A DNA stretch of 64,000 nt from Acorus gramineus. Its lineage: Eukaryota; Streptophyta; Magnoliopsida; Acorales; Acoraceae. The stretch lies in contig JAUJYN010000018.1 in NCBI GenBank assembly GCA_030737835.1, positions 930,001-994,000 on the forward strand, read 5' to 3'. Below are positions 13,001 to 25,946 of this stretch, piece by piece (position 1 is the stretch's first letter; every line of letters starts with the position of its first letter). Under the pieces are notes generated by a model. The model made no database searches, had not been told where the DNA came from, and saw only the letters and a list, made by a program, of their open reading frames with translations. Made by a program: the position numbers and the translations under genes.

Positions 13001-13763
13001 TCCCATAGATGTTGGGTCCGGTCTCGTGATGGATGTTGAAGGACATCGATGGGCGATTATCTAGATGTAGATGATCCAGTAGTGTTGAGTAGACCAGTAA
13101 ATCCAGGTCTCTTCGACCGACGGCATGGTCCCTAGACCAGTAAATCTGGGTCTCTTCGACCGACGGTATGGTCTCTCCCCATAAGTCCCAAAAGACTCCC
13201 TCCGGGAGTGAGGGTGGGGGTGAGGTTGGTCGCGCCGCCGCGTGACCCAGTGATCATTGGGTTTCTACCCATGTTTTTCCTTGTAGAAGGGAATTGATTA
13301 TGTATTGAACTATAGACTGGTGATTGGTTTCCAGCCACTCACTGAGCTTGTAGCTCACCCCTCGCATACTGTTTCTTTTCAGGGGCAGTGTTGGGCGTGG
13401 AGCTGGAGCTTCCTGTGGCGTGGTCTTATGGGCGTGGAGCGTTCTGCCGGCGGGTGGCGAGTGCGAGGTTGTCAGCATTCCTAGAGTCATTTTATGCTTT
13501 GTAAATCGTGCATGTGGCACAGGTTGTATTTTCTTTGGTCTAGACTTGGCTCTCACAGGACAGTGATTGTGTATTCGAGTCTGTAATAATGTTTTTGATT
13601 TACAGACATTGTTTATATATTATGCTTTCGCTTTTCAGTCAGTTATCTTTATCTTGCTTTGCCGCCTTGTGTATTGTTGTTGGTGTCCTTATTGACCTCA
13701 GGTATTGATAACTGATATTACATTTTATTATTGCCACGTCTCGGGGACGCCTGGGGCGTGACA
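10082..13763 (+). repeat. Solo LTR S6 (~3.68 kb) inserted in the Athila-like element
   Basis: It starts tgttgtgcctgtg at 10082 and ends gcctggggcgtgaca at 13763. The bases ctca stand on both sides (gctca before, ctcaa after), close to a 5-bp target duplication. No primer site or internal region follows, so it is a solo LTR. In order it has a type I U3, CT-rich tract (~10571), donor-like GTGAGC (10904), CpG-rich block (11040-11470), micro-exon-like cassette (11616-11655), G-rich units (~12507), and a final acceptor (13381-13382). Confidence 0.85.
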
Positions 13764-14197
13764 CTCAAGATGATGATTTGTGGGCCAAGGAAGGGAGATG
13801 AAATCCCCACCTTATGTTGTGTGGGACAACCCTTAGATGGATTAATTAATGTATGCTAATTGAAAAATGCACACACCAAAAATCCCAATCAACCCCAAAA
13901 GTAACCCACTTGCAGAAGATTCGTGGGTGAATGAAATACTCACAACTCACACACAGTGAGGGAAGAATTAAATCCACCTTTTTGCCGTGATGAAATGGTT
14001 CACCTTAGGGTTGCCTTTGAACACTTTTGGATACTCGTTTAGAGAAAGAATGGTCTAAGCTTTACACCATTCTTTGTTGTGTTCTTGTAGGTTCTTGATA
14101 TCCTGCAAAATATGAAGAGAAAAAATCAGCAAAAGTAAAGAAAAAAAAAAAACTAATCCGAAAGATAAATCAACATCAAATATAATATGAAACAATT

Positions 14198-14214
14198 CCC
14201 CGGCAACGGCGCCA
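14198..14214 (-). other. Primer-binding site of Athila-like element (tRNA-Asp type)
   Basis: On the minus strand this reads TGGCGCCGTTGCCGGGG, matching the 3' end of plant tRNA-Asp. Athila and Calypso elements are known to use this primer. The LTR sequence to its right (14215-14750) would be the 5' LTR, here cut by the next insertion. This is a primer site, not a tRNA gene. Confidence 0.75.
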
Positions 14215-14750
14215 AAAACTTGATTGATTATTAAAGTTGTTATTAATTACCGCAAGTGCACGGATCATTACAAAAGTATAGATCTAGCAAATACGGGTCG
14301 ATCCCACAGAGAATTGTTCAAATTAAATTATTAATTGATTTAACTAATCGAATTAGACAGGAAGATTGATGCAGGTTTATTTTATTTTTTTTTTAAAAAA
14401 AAAATTAATATTAATATAACTAGGGTTTTAGAATCCACCATGCAATACCAATTTAGGGGTTATATTCAAATGTGAAACTCCACCATATAACTCAATCAAT
14501 ATTGACGTTAGTCAAATACCAATTGGAAATTAAATATTTAAAATCATATTAATTATTTCATAAAATGATCTATCTCCCTCCCTAAAATCTACTAACTCAA
14601 TATTCAACTTGTTAAGAAGAGCATAAAATATCAGAGAACCTAATCAAAGCATATTTTATCAAATCAAATACAAGAGATTTTTGAAGAAGGTAATAAAAAA
14701 TTCACATGAAAGGTTTCAAAAGAGAATTGAAGGAGAGATTGATATTCAAT

Positions 14751-15963
14751 TGTTATGCCGTGTCATTTGGAGCCTTTTTTTTTTTATCGGAGTCGCTAAA
14801 ATTTTGGCTTTTAGCCACCTGCAGGAGTTGGAGCGCTCTGATTAAAAATTTGGCTACATAATTTTTCTCCTAGAAGTTATGTATTTCCAATTTGGTATTT
14901 AGATTTAATTTTGTTAAAATCCAAGATGAAGAGGTTTAAATATAATTTTATCATGAGATGCTCAGTTTTGAGTTAGCTTTCATACAAAAGTGGAATTAGA
15001 TCAACTGGATTCATGTAGTAAAAGTTATGGGTATTTTTCCAAGTATACCTCGGGGATGAAAAATTCTGGCAGCAGCCCTGTTCAATGTTTAGCTCACATT
15101 TCGGAATAGCTGTAGGGATTATTTGATTTTGGCATGAACATGACAGTTGTAGATAATCTTCTTGGCTTTCCAGTGGACTTTTAATTGTGCAATTCGGAGC
15201 TATATTGAGGAAGTTATGGCTGTTCTAGTGAAGCATGTATAGAATTTCTAGTCAGGGATGAATTGGTCATTTGGATCCCTCTTTTGGATATTTATTTGCC
15301 CAAAAATATCTCTCTCTCTCTCTCTCCCTCCCGCGGGTGCGCACGGGCGCTGGCGCGAGCGGGGGTGCGCGCGGGGCGTGCGGGCATGCGTCTGGGAGCG
15401 GGACTAGGTGTTAGTGCGCGCGCGTGCGCATGCGTGGGGCTGCCCAGGGTCTCGGGTAGGTGCTAGGGCACTCGGGCATGCGTGCGTACGCGCGTGCTTG
15501 CATGCGTGCGAGCCCGTATGCGTGCATGTCTAAGTCTTTGGCATTTCTAGTAAATTCTAAGTGTTAAATTGTGATGTTACTCACCAAATTTGATGCCCCT
15601 ACCTTGAAGATCTCATCGGATGGGATGCGCGAGGTCCCGGGTTGTATGGTGAGTGGTTCGATCCAATCCCCCCCCCCCCCCTTCGGAATGCGCTCGACGT
15701 GCGTAGTCGCGCGTCGCGCATCGATGGGGCCCCCTAGCTATACTACTTGTGTAGATAAGTAGTATGGCCATGCTTAAGCTATAATATGTAGATATCTTGC
15801 ATGCTAGGCTTATATACATGTATTGTATTCATGTATGAATGATTGTGTTGCATGGGCCTCTCTAGTATGGGCATCTATGTTGTAAATGTGTATGGATGTA
15901 TAGAATATGGCATGCCTTAGGTAGTATTGTAATACTACTCCTACCATATTAATTGGAATATCC
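14751..15963 (+). repeat. LTR piece (plus), left part of a split LTR
   Basis: It starts tgttatgccgtgtc and carries type I U3 words, a CT tract at 15310, a short CpG-rich block (15330-15530) and the GTGAGT part of the micro-exon cassette near 15648. It stops at ggaatatcc, where a minus-strand LTR begins. Plus-strand LTR sequence resumes at 19610. Confidence 0.75.
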
Positions 15964-18900
15964 TGTCACGCCCCAGGGCGGCCGTCCCCGAGACGTGGCA
16001 ATAATAAATATCAGCTATCAATACCTGAGGTCAATAAGGACACCAACAACAATACACAAGGCGGCAAAGCAAGATAATGATAACTGACTGAAAAGTGGAA
16101 GCATAATATATAATAATATCTGTAAATCAAAAACATTATTACAGACCCGAATACACAATCAATGTCCTGTGAAAGCCAAGTCTAGACCAAAGAAAATACA
16201 ACCTGTGCCACATGCACGATTTACAAAGCATAAATGACTCTAGGAATGCTGACAGCCTCGCACACGCCACCCGCCGACAGAACGCTCCACGCCCATAAGA
16301 CCACGCCACAGGAAGCTCTAGCTCCACACCCAACACTGCCCCTTAAAAGAAACAGTATGCGAGGGGTGAGCTACAAGCTCAGTGAGTGGCTGGAAACCAA
16401 TCACCATACTACAGTTCAATACATAATCAATTTCCTTTCAAGGAAAAACATGGGTAGAAACCCAATGGATAACAGGGTCACACGGTGGCGCGACCAACCT
16501 CACCCTCACCCTCACTCCTAGAGGGAGTCTTTTGAGACTTATGGGGAGAGACCATACCGTCGGTCGAAGAGACCCGGATCTACTGGTCTAGAGACCATAC
16601 CGTCGGTCGAAGAGACCCGGATTTACTGGTCTACTCAACACCACTGGATCATCTACATCTAGACAATCGCCCAACGATGTCCTTCAACATCGATCACGAG
16701 ACCGGACCCAACAACTATGGGAACGGTTGAACAACGAATGGGTCACGAGGGACGTGTCTTCGCCTCATCCACATCCTCACTCCTAAAAGGAGACATCTTG
16801 GGACTTTGGGAAGAGACTTAGACTGCTCTACACCCCTGGTCCACCGGTACCCTCTCCCACCCTCGTGGCCTCCGCCTAGTCCTCTGACAGGTATAGCCAA
16901 CGCCGGGGAGTTCCTACATCGGATCCAACGAAGGGGAGAACGATTTCCACGCTCGCGACATCATTCATTAACCCTCTCCCGGGTAGTATCTACAACCCGA
17001 TCTCCTCAACTCACCGCTCTACACCCTTGGTCCGCCAGTAGCCCTTTCCCACCCTTGTGGCCTCCACCTAGTCCACTCCCACCATCCGTACTGTCCGACA
17101 CATCGGAGGTACCTACGGACGGGAGCCCTCTATCAGGTACAGCCAACGCCGGGGAGTTCCTACATCGGATCCAACGAAGGGGAGAACGATCCCATGTTCG
17201 CAAAGCAAAACCCAAAGGAAAACAACCACTCTCGATACTCGCTTATCGAGATATCACACACATGCATAACAACAACCAACACACTCATATTAACCTTAAA
17301 GTAGTCATAGTCCCTAAACGGGAGTAACTACATAAGCTAGTGGGTCGTAACATCGCCGACCCACCCCACCCTCACCCTCACCCTTTAGGGGGTGACATGG
17401 GCCTTTTGGGACTGACTAGACTGCTATTCACCCTTGGTCCACCGGGAGCACGTCCCCGCTCCGTAGCTTACCTGGTATACTCCCACGATCAGCACTGTCC
17501 GACACATCGGAGGTACCTACAGATGGGAGCCCTCTGTCAGGATAGCCTGTCTAACGCCGGGGAGTCCCTACACGGATCCGACGAAGGGAAGAGAACAGCC
17601 TACTCACACGCATGCGATCCTCTTCGAACCGTCAACAATGCTTCCTAACATTTCTAATGTCATGAATTCTCAAGAATTCCTCCAGGGCGCATAACTAAGA
17701 TGCAGGGAAACATATATTATAACAACAAGGTTATAATATTCTCTAAGGCATGCTTACAACAATATAATCACATAATCCCATCTTGATTTAAATAAATTAA
17801 ACTAAATGGGAACATGCATAGGTCAGGGCTTTCCAATTAAAGGACAAGTTGACTAAACATGCATAGGCCGCTATACATGATATAAGGGTGCATATCCCTA
17901 GCATACAAAGTCTAAGGTGGCATGGATATATCATATTTATCATGCATGCATGGTATCTACATATTTTAGCTAGGGGCCCCATCGATGCGCGACGCGCGTC
18001 TATGCGAGACGCGCGTCGAGCGCATCCCCAGAGAGGGGGGGGGGGATTGGAATCAAACCACTCACCTTACAACCCGGGACCTCGCGCATCCCATCTGACC
18101 AGATCTGCAAGGTAGGGGTATCCAACTGGTGAGAAACAACACAATTTACACAAGAAATCATTAGAAATACCCAATACTCGGACAAGCATGCATACGGGCT
18201 CGCACGCATGCGAGCACGCATGTACGTACGCGAGTCCGAGTACCCCGACACCTACCCGAACCCTTGGGCAGCAACACGCATGGCCCCCCGCACGTGCACG
18301 CATGAATGCGCACGCACGCACGCACCCCAGCACCATCGGCGCACTGCCGCGCTCCCAGACGTGCTGCCACACGCGCGCGCACGCTCGCGCGTGCCCGTGC
18401 GCACTGCGCGTCCAGCCCATGCGCCCTCGCGCAGCACCCCGCATACGCCCTAGCACGCGCACGCACGCGCATGCACGCGCGCGTGCGCACTGGTCCCCAA
18501 CCCCGCGCCCAGGCGCACTGCCCCGCGCGCGCACACTCGCGCGCACTCCCGCGCGCACCCCCGCTCGCGCCAGCACCCGCGCGTCTGCGAGCCGGACTGC
18601 GCCTGCCAGCGCCCGCCTGCGCGCGCCTGCGCGCGCACGCGCGCAGACTGCGCCCAGCGCGCGCCCAGCCCATCCCAACCTCATTTTAACCCTCCCCAAC
18701 CCCTCACACACACCCTAACCCATCTACCTAGCATGCATGACCTCCCTAACATCCCCTTAAGCCATGAAAACCAAGAAAAGAAGGGGAGGAGCTCACCTTG
18801 GAGGGGGAACGAAAGGGGGAGGGGCCCTCGACGCACCCGCGACCACCTCAACCACCACCACCACCTCAGCCCTCCTCAGCCCTCCTATGGCTGCAAATCA

Positions 18901-19609
18901 GGGGGGGGGGGAATCCATGCAAAGGTGCTTGAGAGAGAGGGGAACAAACAACAACAACACATAAGCACAACCTTCTCTTCTTCCATCACCTCCTCCTTCT
19001 CTTCTTCTCATTGGGACATTTAAACAAACACTTGGGGGGCTTTGTGTGTGAAAGAGAGAAAGGGAGCTCAAGATGTAGGCGTGGAAGTGAGAGGGAGAGA
19101 GAGAGAGAGAGGAGATATTTGTTGCACACAAATATCTAAAAAGGATGGAAATGACCTAGTCGCCCTTTGACCAGAAATTCTGCGCATGCTTCACTGGAAC
19201 AGCCATAACTTCTTCGATATAGCTCCGAATTGCACAATTCCAAGTCCGATGGAAAGCCAAGAAGATTATCTACAACTTTCATGTTCATGCCAAGATCAAA
19301 TAATCTCTTCCGCTATTCCAAAATTAGAGCTAAACATAGAACAGGGCTGCTGCCAGAATTTCCCTCCCCGGGGTATACTTGGAAAAATACCCATAACTTT
19401 TACTACAAGAATCCAGTTGATCTAATTCCACTTCTGTACGAAAGCTAACTCAAAACTGGACATCTCATAATAAAATCATATTTAAACCTCTTCATCTTGG
19501 ATTTTAACAAAATCAAATCCAAATACCAAATCAGGAATACATAAATTCTAGTTAAAATTTATGTACCCAAATTTTCAATCAGAGTGCTCCAAATGACACA
19601 GGCACAACA
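15964..19609 (-). repeat. Complete solo LTR (minus, ~3.65 kb) nested in a plus LTR
   Basis: Plus-strand ends are tgtcacgcccc (15964) and ggcacaaca (19609). The word gaatatc lies on both flanks but is not an exact 5-bp duplication. It carries a donor-like GTGAGC (complement of 18791-18796), CpG block (18200-18690), micro-exon 18066-18104, and C-rich complements of the G-rich units. No internal region adjoins, so it is read as a solo LTR. Confidence 0.75.
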
Positions 19610-20040
19610 AGAATATCGGACATGAATAAGTCTGGGTTAATAACGGCCACCTGCCTAATATTCCCTTGCGATAAGACTCGAGGGCGTGGTGTAGTTGTTG
19701 CGTCCATGCTAATGGGGCAAAGCTATGACCAGTTTCATGAGATGATGATCTCCCCCGCCCTCTCCCTCTGAACGAACTGAGTAAGTAGATGCGATTTCCT
19801 ACTCGACTCAGGTTCATTTGGAATATTGGCATGCACCTGTTAGTGCGCGAGATCGTGCTTGCCCCTTTCTTTTAAGTTGGCGATATCCAACGGATGTTAG
19901 AGTATATTTTGTATGTTTATGTGATTAATGACCATGTATGCATGTTGTATGAATTATTATGATGTAAATCCATGTTAGGGAGTGTCCCTATAATTATTAG
20001 ATGATTGTGCATATGGTTCATGCACATACGAGATATCAAT
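19610..20040 (+). repeat. LTR piece (plus), continuation of 14751-15963
   Basis: This continues the plus LTR after the nested minus copy: words around gtctgggttaat and cctgcctaatattccc are the complement of 4900-4950 in element A's LTR. It ends at a junction with a minus LTR piece where the word caat is shared. Confidence 0.65.
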
Positions 20041-20283
20041 AATAAAATATCAGCTATCAATATCTGAGGTCAATAAAGACTCCAACAACAACACACAAGG
20101 TGGCAAAGCAAAGATAATGATAACTGACTGAAAAGCGGAAGCATAATATATAAACAATGTCTGTATACCAAAATCATTATTACAGACTCGAATACACAAT
20201 CACTGTCCTGTGAGAGCCAAGTCTAGACCAAAGAAAATACAACCTGTGCCACATGCACGAATTACAATACATACAATGACTCT
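20041..20283 (-). repeat. LTR piece (minus), end region
   Basis: It matches the terminal 300 bp of the minus LTRs (aataaaatatcagctatcaa onwards, as at 42535 and 16005), including the conserved cgaatacacaatcactgtcc stretch. It joins plus-oriented LTR sequence at about 20284. Confidence 0.7.
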
Positions 20284-23089
20284 ATCTCAAGCACCCTCTC
20301 ATATCTTGTTCTCCCCCCCCCCCTGATTTTCAGCCAAGAAGGAGGCTGAGGAGGCTGAAGAGGTGGTGGTGGTGGTGGTGGTGGTTGAGGTGGCCGTGGG
20401 CGCGTCGAGAGCCCCGCATCTCCCCCTTTCCGTTTCCCTCTTTTGGTAAGTCCTCTTCCCCCTTTTTTTTATTTTTAGGGTTGTTGGGATGCTTAGGGTG
20501 TTCATGCATGCTATGCATAGGGGTTAGAGTGTGTGTGAGGGGTTGGGGAGGGTTAAAAAGGGGTAAGGGTTGGCTGGGCGCGCGTTGGGGGCTGTCTGCG
20601 GGCGTGCGCGCGAGAGCGCGGGTGCGCGCAGAGTGGGTGCGCGGGTGCGCGCGCGAGCGGGGGTGCGCGTGAGTGCGCGCGCGTGCGTGCGCATGCTGGG
20701 GCATGCGCGCGGCAGTGCGCCGAGGGTGCTGGGGCGCATGCGTGCTTGCGCATTCGTGCGTGCGCGTGCGGGGGGCCATGCTTGTGGCTGCTCGAGGGTT
20801 CGGGTAGGTGTCGGGGCACTCGGACTCGCGTGCGTACGTGCGTGCTCGCATGCGTGCGAGTCCGTATGCATGCTTGTCCGAGTATTTGGTATTTCTAATG
20901 ATTTCTATGTGTAAATTGTGTTGTTACTCACCAAGTTGGATGCCCCTACCTTGCAGATCTCGTCGGATGGGATGCGCGGGGTCCCGGGTCGTATGGTGAG
21001 TGGTTCGATTCCAATCCTCCCCCCCCCCCCTCTCTAGGGATGCGCTTGACGCGCGTCGCGCATCGATGGGGTTCCCTTAGCTATTCTACTTGTGTAGATA
21101 AGTAGTATAGCCATGCTTAAGCTATAATATGTAGATATCTTGTATGCTAGGCTTATATACATGTGTTGTATCTATGTATGAATGATTGTGTTGCATGCGC
21201 CCTCTGGTATGGGCATGTATGTTGTAAATGTGTATGGATGTATAGAATATGGCATGTCTTAGGTAGTATTGTAATACTACTCCCACCATATTAATTGGAA
21301 TATCCAGTGTGATTAATGGCCATGTACGCAGGATTAAGTGGGCCATACCTTGTAGGTATGTTGTATGATTGCTGTTATGATATAAATCCATGATTAGGGA
21401 GTATCCCTACGATTAATTGATATGTGATCGTGCATATGGTTCATGCACCCAACTAAGATTAAATTCTCCTACAAAATATATGCGCATGTTAAAAACTGAG
21501 ACTCCTATCTGAGATAGGTGTGGATATGACTCACTGTTGGGTTGTGCCTTAGTAATTAGAGCGCTAACGATGTAATTGCTCCGTGCATCCGAGCGATGCA
21601 CTCGTTTGGAATTCAGGAGAATTCATTAGCTGGGATTACTTCTACGTGAGAGCAGAGGTAACCCCTTTGTGTCTGAGCGACGCAACGGTGTGGGAGTACA
21701 GTAGTATTCTGTATCTCGATAAGTGAGTATCGAGGGTAGTTGTTTTCCATTGGGTTCGCGTTGCGAACATGAGACCGTTCTCCCCCTCGTTGGATCCGAT
21801 GTAGGAACTTCTCAGGTTTAGTTATCCTAACAGAGGGCTCCCGTCCATAGGTACCACCGATGCATTCGGAAGAGTACTGATAGTGGGAGTATACCAGGTA
21901 GAGGCTACCCGGGGAAAGGGCTACCGGTGGACCAAGGGTGTAGAGCGGTGAGTTGAGGAGATCGGGTTGTAGCTGTCCTGACAGAGGGCTCCCATCCATA
22001 GGTACCACCGATGCATTCGGAAGCGTACTGATCGTGGGAGTATACCAGGTAGATACTACCTGGGAGAGGGTTAACGAATGATGTTGCGGGCGTGGGAATT
22101 GTTCTCCCCTTCGTTGGATCCGAGTAGGGACTCCCCGGCGTTGGAAAGCTGTCCTGACAGAGGGCTCCCATCTGTAGGTACCTCCGATGCGTCGGACAGT
22201 GCTGATCGTGGGAGTATACCAGGTAGAGGCTACGGAGTGTGGGAGAGGCTACCAGGTGGACCAAGGGTGTAGAGCAGTCTAAATCTCTTCCATAAGTCCC
22301 AAGAGTCTCCCTCCAGGAGTGAGGGTAAGGATGAGGTGAAGAATATCGCCGCGTGACCCATTCGTTGTTCGACCGTTCCCATAGTTGTTGGGTCCGGTCT
22401 TGTATCGATGTTTAAAGGCATCGTTTGAGCAATTATCTAGATGTAGATGATCCAGTAGTGTTGTGTAGACCAGTAAATCCAGGTCTCTTCGACCGACGGT
22501 ATGGTCTCTCCCCAAAAGTCCCAAAAGACTCCCTCCGGGAGTGAGGGTGGGGGTGAGGTTGGTCGCGCCGCCGCGTGACCCAGTTATCCATGGGTTTCCA
22601 CCCATGTTTTCCTTGAAAGGAAACTGATTATGTATTGAACTGTAGTATGGTGATTGGTTTCCAGCCACTCACTAAGCTTGTAGCTCACCCCTCGCATACT
22701 GTTTCTTTTCAGGGGCAGTGTTGGGCGTGGAGCTGGAGCTTTCCTGTGGCGTGGTCTTATGGGCGTGGAGCGTTCTGCCGGCGGGTGGCGAGTGCGAGGT
22801 TGTCAGCATTCCTAGAGTCATTTTATGCTTTGTAAATCGTGCATGTGGCACAGGTTGTATTTTCTTTGGTCTAGACTTGGCTCTCACAGGACAGTGATTG
22901 TGTATTCGAGTCTGTAATAATGTTTTTGATTTACAGACATTGTTTATATATTATGCTTTCGCTTTTCAGTCAGTTATCATTATCTTGCTTTGCCGCCTTG
23001 TGTATTGTTGTTGGAGTCTTTATTGACCTCAGGTATTGATAGCTGATATTTTATTATTGCCACGTCTCGGGGATGCCTGGGGCGTGACA
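20284..23089 (+). repeat. LTR piece (plus), middle to 3' end
   Basis: It runs from the exon-1-like segment through donor GTAAGT (20456), CpG block (20570-20880), micro-exon 20957-20995, G-rich and C-rich tandem parts, acceptor at 22711-22712, and the terminal ggggcgtgaca at 23089. It lies between two minus LTR pieces, so it looks like a plus LTR lodged inside a minus LTR. Confidence 0.75.
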
Positions 23090-23459
23090 AAATAATCCCT
23101 CCAGCTATTCCGAAATGTGAGCTAAACATTGAATAGGGCTGCTGCCAGAATTTTTCATCCCCAAGGTATACTTGGAAAAATACCCATAACTTTTACTACA
23201 TGAATCCAGTTGATCTAATTCTACTTTTGTATGAAAGCTAACTCAAAACTGAGCATCTTATGATAAAATCATATTTAAACCTCTTCATCTTGGATTTTAA
23301 CAAAATTAAATCCAAATACCAAATCGAAAATACATAACTTATATGAGAAAAATTATGTAACCAAATTTTTAATCAGAGCGCTCTCCTGCAAGTGGCTAAA
23401 AGCCAAAATTTTAACGACTCCGATCAAAAAATAAAGCTCAAAATGACACTGGCATAACA
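23090..23459 (-). repeat. LTR piece (minus), U3 end
   Basis: This is a type I U3 in reverse (words catccccaaggtatacttgg and ttggattttaacaaaat), ending ggcataaca at 23459. It probably belongs to the same minus LTR as 20041-20283. Confidence 0.7.
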
Positions 23460-24030
23460 AATAGATCCATATCCGTATCCGTACTCGAGCTGAATATTCA
23501 AAAAATATTCGTATATAATATTCAACGGATATTGAAAGTAAGTATCTGTATCCGATCTGAAAATCCGGATTTAGATATGGATAATTATCTGAAGTATCCA
23601 AAAATTCAAAATGAATATGAAATAATTAAATTATCTAAAGATCCAATACCCAAAAATAAAAATCATATATCTAATATTTAAAATATATAAAAAATCTAAT
23701 AATTATATATCTAATTACCTAGTATATAACATAAAATTATAAGTATATACATAAAATATTACATGCTTTAGAGTAAAAATAAAAATAAAAACTCATATAA
23801 ATTCTAAAAATATATGTATATAAGTAAATAAATAATAATATTTTTGTATACAGATATTTTTCAGAATGGATACAGGCATATCCGTATCCAATCTGAAAAT
23901 TTTTAAATACAGATATTTTTTTCAGATACAGATACGGATTTTTTGGATATCGAATATTTTTTGAATTTTCAAATATGTATTCGAATCAGATATGGATATT
24001 TTTTTGGATAATTGACAAGCTTAGTTAGGA
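23460..24030 (+). repeat. AT-rich pseudo-palindromic repeat, probable non-autonomous DNA transposon
   Basis: Both ends are made of repeated words of the type atccgtatc and gatatggatat. The left end reads ccatatccgtatccgtac. The right end, read in reverse, gives tatccatatctgattcg. The middle is over 80% A+T. Such subterminal repeats are common in plant hAT-like elements, but exact terminal repeats and an 8-bp target duplication were not found, so the class is uncertain. Confidence 0.4.
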
Positions 24031-24289
24031 AGGCATGAACTAGATCATGACTATAATTTTTGGAAAGGGAAACATTATAATTCAGTCCATTTTCCAATCT
24101 AAAATGCAATATGCTTATATTTTTATTTTCATGAAAATCATATATCTCACTAATAAGGGATCTGTTTCATAGAAAGTGAAGTATATGTTCCATTGTATTG
24201 TATTGTATTGTATCATTTATAAAAAATGTAAAAAAAATTTGACGAGGTATATACTTAATTACAATGAATAGAGATGAGTAATGACGTAT

Positions 24290-25190
24290 GTGAGACTATA
24301 TTATAAATTGTAAAAAGTGCCTGAGTGTAACAACACTCTTTTGGGAAGGTTTGGAATAGTGTGAGAGATCAAATATGGTCCTCCTTGAATGGTTGAGACC
24401 CAAGAATGATCCGGGCTTCGATTGATGCAGATATGAGATGAAGTGTCAGTATAACTCATGAAATGATATGATCGTCGTTCGTTCGATCTTCTTCTTCGAT
24501 ATCCTGTACTCACACCAATGAGGTGCTAGCTAACGCCCCTCAGACTCTCAAGTAAATTTTCCATTTTTAGGGTTAGAACTTGAACTCAGGATGAAGTGTA
24601 TACCTTGTGATGAATGGGGTATCCCTCTATATATAGGCGAAGATGGCGCGTTGATTACACTATGTTGACGTGAGGATGACGCGAGAGAATCTTCCACATA
24701 GCTCAACGACGACCCGTAGGATCTCAGGATGAGGTGATCATGACCGTTTTCATGTGGTTTGTTAGCATATTCGTGTCACCGCATCTTTCAAGGGATAATC
24801 CGTAAATTCACTGGGGTTAGTTAAATGCACGTGAGAGTTTCCCACACTAGTCGAACTCAATGGTCTGACTGGCCCAGATCTGGACAGGTCAGAATTTTAT
24901 CTTCGGGTGCTCGAGTATTAACAGAGACCCGACCTAGAATGCCTCTTAAAAACTTGAAGTGAAGACCCGTTTCCGAAGTGATGTCCCAGTCCGAGAAGAA
25001 CTTTTTTCCGAGATGGGTTCCCATGCTGAGCTGGACCTTTACCCAAAGTGGGCCCCAACGCTTTCGTGGGCCTGCTCCTGTTCTATTGTGATCAATTTTT
25101 GTATTATTATTTCTAATTTAGGAGAGATGGATTTTGTCTCCTATAAATAGAATGCCTAAAATAAGCAATGGGCCGCGCGACACATGAAAC
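24290..25190 (-). repeat. LTR-like remnant, uncertain
   Basis: Read on the minus strand this has a U3-like stretch, a TATA-like tatatatag (complement near 24635), then a leader-like stretch, the usual layout of an LTR. No partner LTR, primer site or coding part was found. It is given only as a likely old LTR fragment. The flanks (24031-24289 and 25191-25840) hold a ttgta microsatellite near 24192 and a CT tract at 25735-25752, and no gene. Confidence 0.3.
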
Positions 25191-25946
25191 CAACCCGAAA
25201 AAGAAATTTGGAAAATGTTAGACGCAGTTATTTGTATCAACCAAGTTAGACCACACATGTTATTATTTTTTAAAAATGGTAAACATCATCTAATAAAGTA
25301 TATGCTTTGATAAAAAGTATATCGTTCCATTTCGAGTTGAATGAACCCATTTAGTAAGTGTAAGTAAAAATTTAACAAGTTAAATACATCGTCTAACGAT
25401 GTATATGTTTCATTGGATTAATTTCTACTGAGGTATATAGAACTGCATTTTGATTGGTAAAAATAATTGAGTGTAACAGTGATCAAGAAATTTTTGCTCT
25501 TACATAGATAGAGGTGTAAAATGGGTCGTGTTGGGCCGACCCATTAATTTTAATGGCCTACGTCGGTCCGCCTGGCCCACCAATGAAAATACAATCCCAT
25601 CCTTTAGAATATTTTTAGGTGGTGGAGAGACATCCACTGAACTCTCTCCCCTTCCCTTACCCAGCCTCCTACAGCGTCCTTTGCTTGCCACCCCCACTGT
25701 CATCCTCCATCGTCCCATCCACTGCCACTTCTTGCTCTCTCTCTCTCTCTCTCATCCCTCCTGGTCCCACCAACCAAAACAACATTTTTATTAGTGGTGG
25801 GATAGATGCTTCCTTGTACCTTAACGAGGTGCATGTAACTAATCAAGATCGAATCGTCTGTAGTACACTATAGGCTCCTCCTTGTAGTAACCAATGCATT
25901 GTCATCAAATATAAACTTTCACTTATAAGAGACTAACTCCTCCCTA

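Larger units (their letters stand above)
6046..14750 (-). mobile_element. Athila-like Ty3/gypsy element, broken, interrupted by a solo LTR
   Basis: The element reads on the minus strand. From right to left it shows LTR sequence (14215-14750), a tRNA-Asp-type primer site (14198-14214), a leader, gag (8323-9695), protease (7054-8210), and a tail with the phrase aggtttggggg (complements near 6708 and 6960) that commonly follows the coding part of Athila/Tat elements. A plus-strand solo LTR (10082-13763) is inserted in the leader. Reverse transcriptase and integrase were not recognised, so the element is broken or a non-autonomous derivative. Its left end is replaced by element A at 6045. The tail region 6046-7050 holds long T-runs and no gene. 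Confidence 0.75.

Noticed and set aside
13360-13500. Recurring short frame with WSWSFPVAWSYGRGAF residues (also 22700, 42800 in reverse)
   Set aside because: It follows the last acceptor-like site in each LTR and repeats only because the LTRs are related. Its ends and frame vary among copies.
14198-14214. tRNA gene
   Set aside because: Only the 3'-end complement is present; it is a primer-binding site. The same holds for the tRNA-Met matches at 3044-3055 and 44760-44771.
15964-19609. Exact 5-bp target duplication for the nested minus LTR
   Set aside because: gaatatc is on both sides but is offset by one base from each LTR end, so it is not a clean duplication.
24301-24513. 70-aa minus-strand frame as a small gene
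   Set aside because: No family resemblance; it lies in a probable LTR-like remnant.
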